15,930 nucleotides of DNA from DASVSE01 sp036399715 (GCA_036399715.1 DASWMO010000286.1:1-15930), one strand, 5' to 3'. Shown: positions 6,793-13,126, counted from the stretch's first letter. A program made the numbers and translations. Notes: a model not told the origin generated them from the letters alone.

Positions 6793-7551
6793 ATGCGACA
6801 CGGACTCAAGATCAAAAAGATCGGGCGCAACGCGGCACACCGGAAGGCGACGCTGCAGTCGATGTCGATCGCGCTGATCACGCACAAGCGCATCGAGACG
6901 ACCCTCGGCAAGGCTAAGGCCCTCCGCATCTTCGTCGAGCCGATTCTCAACCGCGCCAAGGACCCCTCGACGGGCGCGCGCCGCCAGGCGTTCCGCCGGC
7001 TCCAGGACAAGGAGGCCGTGAAGGCCCTTTACGGCGAGGTCGCCTCGGCGATCGCGGACCGCCCCGGCGGCTACACGCGCATCGTCAAGATCGGCCAGCG
7101 CGCCGGCGACTCGGCCGAGATGGCCGTCATCGAGATCGTCGACTTCAACGACGTGCGCCCCGAGGGCGCGGCCCAGACGAAGCGCCGCACGCGCCGCTCG
7201 CGCTCCAAGACCGGCACCGGCGACGCCGCCCTCTCGCCGAAGGCGGCGGCTCCGTCTGCGACAACGGCCCCGGCTCCTGTGCTGACAGCCTCCGAGGCTC
7301 CGGCCGACGAGACGGAGGCGACGGACGACGCGCCCGACACGACGGGCGCCGAGGCTCCGGCCGAGGACGCCAAGGCCGAGGCATTCGGGACGGGCTCGGC
7401 TACGCCGGACACAGCCGGTAACCCGGTCATTCCGCAGACGCCGCAGAACTCGGACCACCCCGATGCTCAGCAGGGCGCACCGCCACTCACGGGCGAGCCG
7501 CCGCCGGAGTCCGAGCCGACGAACCGGGGCCGGAGCGGGGACCGCGGGTAG
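6793..7551 (+). CDS. rplQ: 50S ribosomal protein L17 (bL17) with long disordered tail
   Basis: The first 120 residues are a complete bL17: MRHGLKIKKIGRNAAHRKAT, LITHKRIETTLGKAKALR, then GGYTRIVKIGQRAGDSAEMAVIEIVDFND. The fold binds 23S rRNA near the exit-tunnel side of the large subunit. A basic patch follows (KRRTRRSRSK, 130-139), then about 112 residues rich in Ala, Pro, Glu, Asp and Thr with no visible fold. Total length is 252, about twice the E. coli protein (127). Bacteroidota L17 proteins often carry acidic tails, but this is long. The last 45 residues shift from acidic Ala-rich to Pro/Gln/Gly-rich, without a clear frameshift. It is the last gene of the cluster, closed by a strong hairpin. 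Confidence 0.96.
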   Translation: MRHGLKIKKIGRNAAHRKATLQSMSIALITHKRIETTLGKAKALRIFVEPILNRAKDPSTGARRQAFRRLQDKEAVKALYGEVASAIADRPGGYTRIVKIGQRAGDSAEMAVIEIVDFNDVRPEGAAQTKRRTRRSRSKTGTGDAALSPKAAAPSATTAPAPVLTASEAPADETEATDDAPDTTGAEAPAEDAKAEAFGTGSATPDTAGNPVIPQTPQNSDHPDAQQGAPPLTGEPPPESEPTNRGRSGDRG

Positions 7552-7570
7552 GTTTCTCTGCGACCATGAG

Positions 7571-7615
7571 CGTGCGGGGCCGCGTCCAACTCTGGACGCG
7601 GCCCCGCACGCGTTT
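7571..7615 (+). terminator. Strong hairpin terminator at the end of the ribosomal cluster
   Basis: An 18-bp perfect stem (7571-7588 with 7593-7610) with an ACTC tetraloop starts 20 bases after the rplQ stop and is followed by CGTTTC. The T run is short (3 T), but stem length and position at the end of the cluster make intrinsic termination the best reading. Confidence 0.8.
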
Positions 7616-7621
7616 CGCCCT

Positions 7622-7641
7622 AACCGGCTCTCCAGCCGGTT
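7622..7641. promoter_or_regulatory. Inverted repeat upstream of the rel gene
   Basis: AACCGGCT and AGCCGGTT are perfect inverted repeats separated by CTCC. The element ends one base before the candidate -7 box at 7643, where the -33 region would be. It could be an operator, or a second small hairpin after the rplQ terminator. Confidence 0.35.
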
Positions 7642-7642
7642 C

Positions 7643-7650
7643 TACCTTCG
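7643..7650 (+). promoter_or_regulatory. Candidate -7 box for the rel gene
   Basis: TACCTTCG agrees with the Bacteroidota TAnnTTTG consensus at all defined positions except one (C for the third T). It lies 36 bases before the rel ATG, after the terminator of the ribosomal cluster, where a new promoter is expected. No clear -33 TTG is seen. Confidence 0.35.
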
Positions 7651-7686
7651 AGACCGCCGACCATCGGCACGCCGCGCACTGACTGC

Positions 7687-9948
7687 ATGATCCACGCCTC
7701 CGAGACGCTCAACACGCAGCTGGACTCGCTCGTGGTCATCCCCGAGTATGAGCGGCGCCTCCGCGTGCTCCTCGAACACGCGCGCCGCAACCTCCCGAGC
7801 GTCGACGAGGGCCTCATCCGGCGCGCGTTCCGCGTCGCGTACTGGGCGCACCGCGACGACCGCCGCGCCTCGGGCGAGATGTACATCTCACACCCGCTCG
7901 AAGTCGCGCTCATCGCCGCCCGCGATATCCGCGCCGACGACGTGACGGTGGCCGCGGCGCTCCTGCACGACACGGTCGAAGACACGGACCTCTCGCTCGA
8001 CCTCATCCGGAGCGAGTTCGGCGACGACGTCGCCGCGATCACGGACGGCGTGACCAAGATCGGGTCCGTCGTTGGCGGGCGCGGGATGAAGCACGACGAG
8101 AACGTCCGGAAGCTCATGCTCTCGATGGCCTCGGACGTCCGGGTCATCCTCGTCAAGTTTGCCGACCGCCTCCACAACATGCGGACGCTCGGCGGGCTCG
8201 CGCGCGAGAAGCAGGTCCGCATCGCGACCGAGACGCGGGACCTCTACGCGCCGCTCGCGCACCGCTTCGGCCTCCACGAGGTCAAGACGGAGCTCGAAGA
8301 CCTGTCGCTGAAGTTTCTCGAGCCCGACGCGTACCGCGCCATCGCGGACGGCCTCCACGCCAAGCGCCGCCAGCGCGAGCGCTACGTCGAGCGCTTTATC
8401 GAGCCCGTGCGGACCGAACTCACCGAGGCCGGCTTCGACTTCGAGATCGTCGGCCGGCCCAAGAGCATCTACTCCATCTGGCGCAAGATGCGCAAGCAGG
8501 AGATCGAACTTGACGACGTCTACGACCTCTTCGCGATTCGGATCATCCTCCGGAGCGAGGGCAAGCAGGGCCGCGAGGACTGCTGGCGCGTCTACTCTGT
8601 CCTCACGGCGCTCTACCAGCCCATCGCGGCACGCTTCCGCGACTTTGTCTCGGTCCCGAAATCGAACGGCTACCAGAGCCTCCACACGACCGTCATCGGG
8701 CCCGAGGGCAAGCCCGTCGAGATCCAGGTCCGCACCGCCGAGATGCACGACATTGCCGAGCGCGGCGTCGCGGCCCACTGGAAGTACAAGGAGGGCAGCG
8801 CGGCCGCGACGGGCCACGAGGCCCGCATGGAGAAGATGGTCTCGTGGGTCCGCGACCTCCTGGAGACGCCACGCCCGGACGACGCCGGCGAGTTCGTCCG
8901 TGAGTTCCAGCTCCAGCTCTATGACGAGGAGATCTACGTCTTCACGCCCAAGGGCCAACTCGTCACGCTCCCGACCGGTGCGACGCCCGTCGACTTCGCC
9001 TTCCAGATCCACACCGAGGTCGGCTTCCACTGCATCGGCGCCAAGGTGGACGGCAAGATGGTGCCGCTCTCGTATGTGCTGCACTCGGGCGAGCAGGTCG
9101 AGATCCTGACGTCCAAGCGGCAGACGCCCAACCCGGACTGGACGACGTTCGTCGTCACGCACAAGGCGCAGACGCGCATCCGCCACTGGGTCAACGAGCG
9201 CCGCCGCAAGGCCGTGGCCCTCGGCCGGGACCTGCTGGACAAGAAGCTCAAGCGCGCGCGCCTCGTCCTAGACGAGCAGGAGATCAACCGCCTCTCGGCG
9301 CGGCTCAAGTTTCCCAACGCGGCGCAGCTGTTCTTCGAAATCGGGGCGGGCCTGTTCGACCCCGCGGACTTCGTCGAGCTCGCCCGAAACGGGCATCCCG
9401 AGGACGACGCGCCGGCCACCGGGACCGTCTCGCCGGCGCTCCTCGAAGTCGACAGCCTCGCGACGTACGTCCGCGACAACGCGCGCGAGCGCGGCGCGCC
9501 GACGCTCGTCATCGACGGCGAGCGCCACGAAGACCTCGCGGTCGACTACGCGCCGTGCTGCGGCCCCATCCCCGGAGACGACGTCTTCGGCTACCTCTCC
9601 AAGACGGGCAACGTGCGCATCCACCGTCGCTCGTGCAAGAATGCGCCGCACCTGTTCACGGACCACGCCGAGCGCATCATCCGCGTCGAGTGGAGCCGCC
9701 AGAAGGACGTCCAGTTCCCGGCGACTCTCCGCCTCGTCGGCGAGGACCGCGTCGGAATCGTGAGCGACATCACGACGGTGATCTCGAAGAGCCTCAAAAC
9801 CAACATCCGCTCGATCACAGTCACGAGCGAGGACGGCATGTTCGAGGGCCAGATCGTGCTCTATGTTTCGGACACGGCGCAGCTGACGCGCGTCGTGAAG
9901 CGCCTCGGCCGGCTCGACGGGATCTACGGCGTCCACCGTGAAGGCTGA
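7687..9948 (+). CDS. rel: Bifunctional (p)ppGpp synthetase/hydrolase, RelA/SpoT family
   Basis: 753 residues, a full-length long RSH enzyme. The HD hydrolase domain has H69 in YISHP, the HD pair H94-D95 in LLHDTVEDT, and FADRLHNMRTL (158-168), all intact. The synthetase domain has GRPKSIYSIWRKM (256-268), DVYDLFAIRII, and RFRDFVSVPKSNGYQSLHTTV. R316-F-R-D319 fits the RxKD-like motif of bifunctional enzymes rather than the ExDD of synthetase-only RelA. Next come TGS (about 414-475), a helical region, a zinc-finger-type segment with CCGPIPGD (C624, C625) and HRRSC (C650), and a C-terminal ACT domain (about 678-750). It makes and degrades (p)ppGpp in the stringent response, which in many bacteria lowers transcription of ribosomal genes like those just upstream. 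It is probably its own transcription unit. Confidence 0.95.
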   Translation: MIHASETLNTQLDSLVVIPEYERRLRVLLEHARRNLPSVDEGLIRRAFRVAYWAHRDDRRASGEMYISHPLEVALIAARDIRADDVTVAAALLHDTVEDTDLSLDLIRSEFGDDVAAITDGVTKIGSVVGGRGMKHDENVRKLMLSMASDVRVILVKFADRLHNMRTLGGLAREKQVRIATETRDLYAPLAHRFGLHEVKTELEDLSLKFLEPDAYRAIADGLHAKRRQRERYVERFIEPVRTELTEAGFDFEIVGRPKSIYSIWRKMRKQEIELDDVYDLFAIRIILRSEGKQGREDCWRVYSVLTALYQPIAARFRDFVSVPKSNGYQSLHTTVIGPEGKPVEIQVRTAEMHDIAERGVAAHWKYKEGSAAATGHEARMEKMVSWVRDLLETPRPDDAGEFVREFQLQLYDEEIYVFTPKGQLVTLPTGATPVDFAFQIHTEVGFHCIGAKVDGKMVPLSYVLHSGEQVEILTSKRQTPNPDWTTFVVTHKAQTRIRHWVNERRRKAVALGRDLLDKKLKRARLVLDEQEINRLSARLKFPNAAQLFFEIGAGLFDPADFVELARNGHPEDDAPATGTVSPALLEVDSLATYVRDNARERGAPTLVIDGERHEDLAVDYAPCCGPIPGDDVFGYLSKTGNVRIHRRSCKNAPHLFTDHAERIIRVEWSRQKDVQFPATLRLVGEDRVGIVSDITTVISKSLKTNIRSITVTSEDGMFEGQIVLYVSDTAQLTRVVKRLGRLDGIYGVHREG

Positions 9949-10106
9949 CTTGGGCGGCGTATCTCAGGGAAAACCCATGTGCGGAACCGGGGAAAGCGGA
10001 GCGGGCTAAGGCGGCCAATATCTGGAGGACATGCCCAAAATGGGCAAAACGGGCTGTTGTCGGAGTGCGGTCCGGCCGGGTGGCAGGTCCGAATGGAAGT
10101 GGCGGC

Positions 10107-10124
10107 ACACCCGATTTCGGGTGT
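10107..10124. promoter_or_regulatory. 18-bp inverted repeat, possible operator for the HU-like gene
   Basis: ACACCCGA and TCGGGTGT are perfect 8-bp inverted repeats separated by TT. They end three bases before the candidate -7 box at 10128, between where -33 and -7 elements would lie. That is a classic repressor-site position. As RNA, a 2-base loop would be strained, which favours a protein-binding site over a hairpin. Function is inferred from symmetry and position. Confidence 0.45.
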
Positions 10125-10127
10125 ACG

Positions 10128-10135
10128 TACGTTGG
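10128..10135 (+). promoter_or_regulatory. Candidate -7 box for the HU-like gene
   Basis: TACGTTGG fits TAnnTTTG except for one base (G for the third T), the same deviation as the box before ruvX. It overlaps a GTACGTAC palindrome (10123-10130). A start site a few bases downstream would fall at about 10140, which argues for the ATG at 10164 as the translation start. Confidence 0.35.
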
Positions 10136-10163
10136 ACATATGAATCCAGCCCGCATCCCTTCG

Positions 10164-10565
10164 ATGGAACTGCAGACCGACCGCGTCCCGACGCTGACCA
10201 AGAAAGACCTTGCCCGACGCGTCTCCGAGCGCCTCGGCGAGCCCCTGTATCGCTCCGAGCCGTGGGTCCACGCGACGGTCGAGGCGCTGCGCGACCTCAT
10301 GGCCGAAGCGGACCCGGAGGTCCGGATCGAACTCCGCGACTTCGGCGTGTTCGAGGTCAAGAAGACGCGCGCGAAGCCCAAGGCGCGCAACCCGAAGACG
10401 AACGAGACGGTCTTCATCCCGGCCCGCCGCAAGACCCACTTCAAGCCCAGCAAGAAGCTGCGGTCGTCGCTTCAGAAGCCGCTCGAGGACCTCGGCTACT
10501 CAGTCCCCGATGGAAGCGCCGAGCAGCCCGAAGGTGCCACGCTCCCGGTCCGCCGCGCCGCCTGA
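10164..10565 (+). CDS. HU/IHF-family DNA-binding protein with C-terminal extension
   Basis: 133 residues from the ATG at 10164. The core fits HU/IHF: LTKKDLARRVSERL (helix 1), a second helix WVHATVEALRDLM, then VRIELRDFGVFEVKKTRAKPKARNPKTNE, VFIPARRKTHFKPSKKLR. The GxFEV strand, the ARNPKT(N/G)E turn at the tip of the DNA-intercalating arm with its proline, and FKPSKKLR are hallmarks. HU proteins are about 90 residues; this one has about ten extra at the start and about 30 at the end (LEDLGYSVPDGSAEQPEG and more) with no recognised domain. It bends and compacts DNA. An in-frame ATG at 10140 is the alternative start. I cannot say HU versus IHF subunit, so no symbol is given. Confidence 0.9.
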   Translation: MELQTDRVPTLTKKDLARRVSERLGEPLYRSEPWVHATVEALRDLMAEADPEVRIELRDFGVFEVKKTRAKPKARNPKTNETVFIPARRKTHFKPSKKLRSSLQKPLEDLGYSVPDGSAEQPEGATLPVRRAA

Positions 10566-10574
10566 GCGTCCCCG

Positions 10575-10610
10575 TTTTGCGATCCTGCGTCGGGTCGCTG
10601 GGTAGCTTGG
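10575..10610 (+). promoter_or_regulatory. Candidate promoter for ruvX
   Basis: TTTTG at 10575-10579 and TAGCTTGG at 10603-10610, separated by 23 bases, resemble the Bacteroidota -33 TTTG and -7 TAnnTTTG elements. This is the only place in the window where both halves are visible, though the spacing is at the long end. The box lies 20 bases before the GTG start, giving a very short leader. Confidence 0.4.
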
Positions 10611-10630
10611 CGGCTCTCCGCTTCACGCCC

Positions 10631-11074
10631 GTGCCCGACGTCTCGCCCCGCTCTGTCTCGCGTATCGCCGCCATCGACGTCGGGCTGAAGCGCGTGGGCG
10701 TGGCCGTGACGGACCCGCTGCAGATGTTCGCGCAGCCCGTCGGGGCGTTCGGTCAGGCCGACGCGCTGGCCGAGATGGCCCGCCTGCACGCGGATCTGGG
10801 CCTCGAAGCGGTCGTCGTCGGGTGGCCCCTCGACGAGGACGGCTCCGAGGGCGCGGCCGTCGCGCGCATCCGGCCATTTCTGGGGCGCCTCAAAGGCGTT
10901 CTGCCCGGCGTCCGGTTCGAGGTTCAGGACGAGACGGGCTCGTCGCGGCGGGCCCTCGACGCGCTCGTCGCGGCCGGGTCTCGGCGCAGTGCACGGCGCG
11001 AAAAGGGCCGCATCGACGCTGCCGCAGCGTGCGTCATCCTGGAGGACTACCTCCGCGAGGCGGCCGGCGAGTAG
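10631..11074 (+). CDS. ruvX: RuvX/YqgF-type putative Holliday-junction resolvase / pre-16S rRNA nuclease
   Basis: 147 residues from a GTG start, matching the usual 135-150. It has an RNase H-like fold pattern: IAAIDVGLKRVGVAVTD (D16), VVVGWPLDEDGSEG (61-74), VQDETGSSRRA (D100) and KGRIDAAAACVILEDYL (D129). The three acidic residues are where family members place catalytic metal ligands. In E. coli the protein (YqgF) trims the 5' end of pre-16S rRNA; a junction-resolvase role is also attributed to the family. I chose the GTG because the frame stays open for a further 600 bases upstream, where it overlaps the HU-like gene in another frame and shows no similarity. It follows the HU-like gene by 65 bases. 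Confidence 0.9.
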   Translation: MPDVSPRSVSRIAAIDVGLKRVGVAVTDPLQMFAQPVGAFGQADALAEMARLHADLGLEAVVVGWPLDEDGSEGAAVARIRPFLGRLKGVLPGVRFEVQDETGSSRRALDALVAAGSRRSARREKGRIDAAAACVILEDYLREAAGE

Positions 11075-11115
11075 CAGCGGGCCATGCCGTGCCTGCCGAA
11101 GACAGAGTGAGGACG

Positions 11116-11143
11116 CGCGCCCGGAGCCCTGCTGCCGGGCGCG
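11116..11143 (+). terminator. Hairpin between ruvX and def
   Basis: CGCGCCCGG (11116-11124) pairs perfectly with CCGGGCGCG (11135-11143), with a 10-base loop, 41 bases after the ruvX stop. It is followed by GCGTCTAGCTTTCC, whose CTTT could serve as a weak T tract. The same bases contain the candidate def promoter box, so the two readings compete. Confidence 0.4.
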
Positions 11144-11148
11144 GCGTC

Positions 11149-11156
11149 TAGCTTTC
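11149..11156 (+). promoter_or_regulatory. Candidate -7 box for def
   Basis: TAGCTTTC fits seven of eight positions of TAnnTTTG and stands 26 bases before the def GTG, the same spacing class as the boxes before cmk and ruvX. No -33 TTG is visible. It may instead be the tail of the hairpin at 11116-11143. Confidence 0.4.
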
Positions 11157-11182
11157 CACGTCCCGCCAGCCTGTCCCGCCCC

Positions 11183-11776
11183 GTGGTCCTCCCGATTTAC
11201 ACGTACGGCCAGCCCATCCTCCGGCAGCGCGCAACGCCGGTCGCGGGCGACAGCCTCGAGCTGCAGCAGCTCATCGACGACATGGTCGAGACAATGCTCG
11301 GCGCGACGGGCGTCGGCCTCGCCGCGCCGCAGGTCGGGCAGAGCGTGCGCGTGTTCACGGTCGACCTCGCGCCGTTCGCGGACGACCTCGCGGCCGAGAA
11401 TGGGGGCGTCGTCCCACCGTTCGCGCTGGGGCCGTTCGCGCTCATCAACCCCGTCGCCGAGCCGATGCCCGACGCCGAGGACGAGGGCTACGAGGAGGGC
11501 TGTCTCTCGATGCCCGACATCCGCGAGACGGTCATCCGCCCGACGCGCATCCGGCTGCACTACCTCGACCGCGCCTTCGTGCCGCAGGAGACCGTCGCGT
11601 CGGGCATGTTCGCGCGCGTCGCGCAGCACGAGATCGACCACCTCGACGGCGTCCTGTTCACGGATCACCTCTCGGCGCTGCGTCGGCGGCTGCTCCAGCG
11701 CCGCCTCCGCGCGATGGCGCGCGGCGAGGTCGACGCCGAGTACCCGGTCGCACCGGCCGAGATGCGGGCAGGCTAG
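11183..11776 (+). CDS. def: Peptide deformylase
   Basis: 197 residues from a GTG start. It removes the formyl group from the N-terminal methionine of new proteins, the step before Map acts. All three family motifs are intact: GVGLAAPQ (43-50, with Q50), EGCLS (C107, metal ligand) and QHEIDHLDG (HExxH, H149/E150/H153). The N-terminus reads LPIYTYGQPILRQRATPV, close to other deformylases. A roughly 20-residue insertion (PFADDLAAENGGVVPPF) before the ALINP strand resembles the longer loop found in Bacteroidota-type enzymes. The GTG lies four codons before the conserved IYTYG, so little can be missing. No formyltransferase gene (fmt) is adjacent, unlike in many other phyla. Confidence 0.95.
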   Translation: MVLPIYTYGQPILRQRATPVAGDSLELQQLIDDMVETMLGATGVGLAAPQVGQSVRVFTVDLAPFADDLAAENGGVVPPFALGPFALINPVAEPMPDAEDEGYEEGCLSMPDIRETVIRPTRIRLHYLDRAFVPQETVASGMFARVAQHEIDHLDGVLFTDHLSALRRRLLQRRLRAMARGEVDAEYPVAPAEMRAG

Positions 11777-11841
11777 GCATCGCGACCGGGCGAACCGCGG
11801 CGGCGCGGTCGCGTACAGCGGCTCCACTCCCCGCACCCGTC

Positions 11842-12093
11842 ATGGCCGACCTTTCCGAAAAGAAGGACCCTCTCCACCTGCGCGAGGAGCGCCCGGACTA
11901 CGTCGAGGACCGCGTTGGCAAGGGCGACCACGACGGCGATGACGTCTCGGAGACGACCCCGCCGACTGTTAGCTCCGAGGACGTGAGCGACCCGGGCAAC
12001 ATCGCCTCGGTCCAGAAGCCGGTCATCACGCTGGACCCCGAGAAGGTGGCGCAGGCCGAACGCGAGGGCAAAGGCTACGCTGCCGACGCGTAA
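11842..12093 (+). CDS. Small acidic protein of unknown function
   Basis: 83 residues, not recognised. It is highly charged and acidic (EKKDPLHLREERPDYVEDR, then GKGDHDGDD) with a Thr/Pro/Ser middle part and a final helix-prone segment (LDPEKVAQAEREGKGYAADA). It has no cysteine, no signal peptide, no membrane segment and no obvious domain, so a soluble, largely disordered protein is likely. It lies 65 bases after def and 41 bases before the ZIP gene on the same strand and could be co-transcribed with either. Codon use (G/C in third positions) matches the neighbours, which supports it being real. No conserved function is evident and I assign none. Confidence 0.7.
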   Translation: MADLSEKKDPLHLREERPDYVEDRVGKGDHDGDDVSETTPPTVSSEDVSDPGNIASVQKPVITLDPEKVAQAEREGKGYAADA

Positions 12094-12134
12094 CGTCCCC
12101 TGCCGGGCGTGCCGGCTTTCAGTTTCTCCAGACC

Positions 12135-12953
12135 GTGCCTGCCGTGCCCGCCTGGGCCTACGCGCTCCTGAGCGTCGCCGCCATCTCGTTCGTCTCGCTG
12201 GCCGGTGTGAGCGTGCTCGCATTCGGCCGGCAACGGCTGGAGCGCGTCCTGTTTCTGCTCGTCGCCTTTGCCGTGGGCGCGATGTTCGGCGGAGCGGTGC
12301 TGCACCTCATCCCCGAGGCGTACGCCGCGCTCGGGCCGGGTCTGCTGCCGGGGCTGCTTGTGCTGGCCGGCGTCGGCTCCTTCTTTGTGCTGGAGAAGTT
12401 CCTCCACTGGCACCACGCCCATGACCTGCCGGGCGGCGAAGACGGAGGGCACTTGCACGGGGGGCATTCGCACGGGCATCACCACGCCAGGGGCGCGCCG
12501 GGCCACGTCGCGGCGATGAGCCTCGCCGGAAACGTCGCGCACAACTTTATCGACGGTGCCATCGTCGCGGCCTCCTACCTCGTCTCGGTCGAGACCGGAC
12601 TGGTGACGACCTTGGCCGTCGTGTTGCACGAGATCCCGCAGGAGATCGGCAACTTCGGCATCCTCGTCTACGGCGGGTACACGCCGCGGCGGGCGCTGGC
12701 GGTCAACTTCGCGTCTGGCCTGGCAGGCCTGTTGGGAGCAGGCGTAGCGATCGTTGCTGGGCAGGCCGTCGAGGGGCTCGCGAACGTCTTGCTCCCCTTT
12801 ACGGCCGGCGGCTTTCTCTACATCGCCGGCAGCGATCTCATCCCGGAACTGAACCTGCGGCACAGCCACACCGCGGCGAAGTCGGCGTGGCAGCTGGTGA
12901 TGATGGCCCTCGGCGTGGCGCTGATGACGCTGCCGCTGCTGCTGGAGGGGTAG
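12135..12953 (+). CDS. ZIP-family metal (zinc/iron) transporter
   Basis: 272 residues with about seven to eight membrane segments. After an N-terminal hydrophobic stretch comes FAVGAMFGGAVLHLIPEAYAALGPG (45-69), typical of ZIP TM2. A cytoplasmic-type loop holds a histidine cluster (HWHHAHD, then HLHGGHSHGHHH; 91-117). The metal-site helices carry HNFIDG (136-141) and HEIPQEIGNFG (165-175), the diagnostic ZIP TM4 and TM5 motifs. ZIP proteins move Zn2+, Fe2+ or related metals into the cytoplasm; the exact metal cannot be read from sequence. A GTG at 12135 is the start used; another GTG three codons later is possible. It is a single-gene insertion among translation genes, with no visible Zur-type site upstream. 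Confidence 0.92.
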   Translation: MPAVPAWAYALLSVAAISFVSLAGVSVLAFGRQRLERVLFLLVAFAVGAMFGGAVLHLIPEAYAALGPGLLPGLLVLAGVGSFFVLEKFLHWHHAHDLPGGEDGGHLHGGHSHGHHHARGAPGHVAAMSLAGNVAHNFIDGAIVAASYLVSVETGLVTTLAVVLHEIPQEIGNFGILVYGGYTPRRALAVNFASGLAGLLGAGVAIVAGQAVEGLANVLLPFTAGGFLYIAGSDLIPELNLRHSHTAAKSAWQLVMMALGVALMTLPLLLEG

Positions 12954-12972
12954 GGCGTCCGGTCTGTCTGAC

Positions 12973-12984
12973 GGTCCCGGGACC
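12973..12984. promoter_or_regulatory. 12-bp perfect palindrome after the ZIP gene
   Basis: GGTCCCGGGACC is a perfect palindrome in the 169-base spacer between the ZIP gene and cmk. It is too short and lacks a T tract for a terminator. It could be a protein-binding site or chance in GC-rich DNA. Confidence 0.2.
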
Positions 12985-13089
12985 ACTGCCTGCCCCGCGA
13001 CGCGACTCAACGCGTTCCGCACGAGGGGACACCCGCGGCTGCACGGCTTTCTCACAGCGCGTAGCGTAGGAAACGGGCCCGCGGCGTCC

Positions 13090-13097
13090 TATTTTTC
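13090..13097 (+). promoter_or_regulatory. Candidate -7 box for cmk
   Basis: TATTTTTC fits seven of eight positions of TAnnTTTG in an otherwise GC-only stretch, 25 bases before the cmk GTG. A transcript starting a few bases downstream would have a leader of about 20 bases. No -33 TTG is visible. Confidence 0.45.
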
Positions 13098-13114
13098 GCG
13101 GCTCCCCGAGCACC

Positions 13115-13126
13115 ATGCCTGCGTGA
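13115..13126 (+). other. Three-codon mini-ORF overlapping the cmk start
   Basis: ATG CCT GCG TGA reads Met-Pro-Ala-stop, and its TGA overlaps the cmk GTG in a GTGA arrangement. This is the geometry of translational coupling. Alternatively, a one-base deletion (true or from sequencing) has split a longer cmk N-terminus beginning MPA-VIVALDGPAG, which would look natural for the family. Confidence 0.35.

Noticed and set aside
7549..7556. TAGGTTTC box at the rplQ stop codon
   Set aside because: It matches the promoter-like motif but lies before the strong terminator hairpin, so a transcript from it would end at once; likely chance.
10032..10046. TGCCC-AAAAT-GGGCA hairpin followed by AAAA
   Set aside because: A 5-bp stem with A rather than T after it on the + strand; as a minus-strand terminator it has no gene to serve.
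10031..10630. ATG at 10031 with a GGAGG-like sequence just before it, in frame with ruvX
   Set aside because: It would add 200 residues without similarity and overlap the HU-like gene in another frame. Shine-Dalgarno sites do not appear to be used by the neighbours, so the GGAGG is likely chance.
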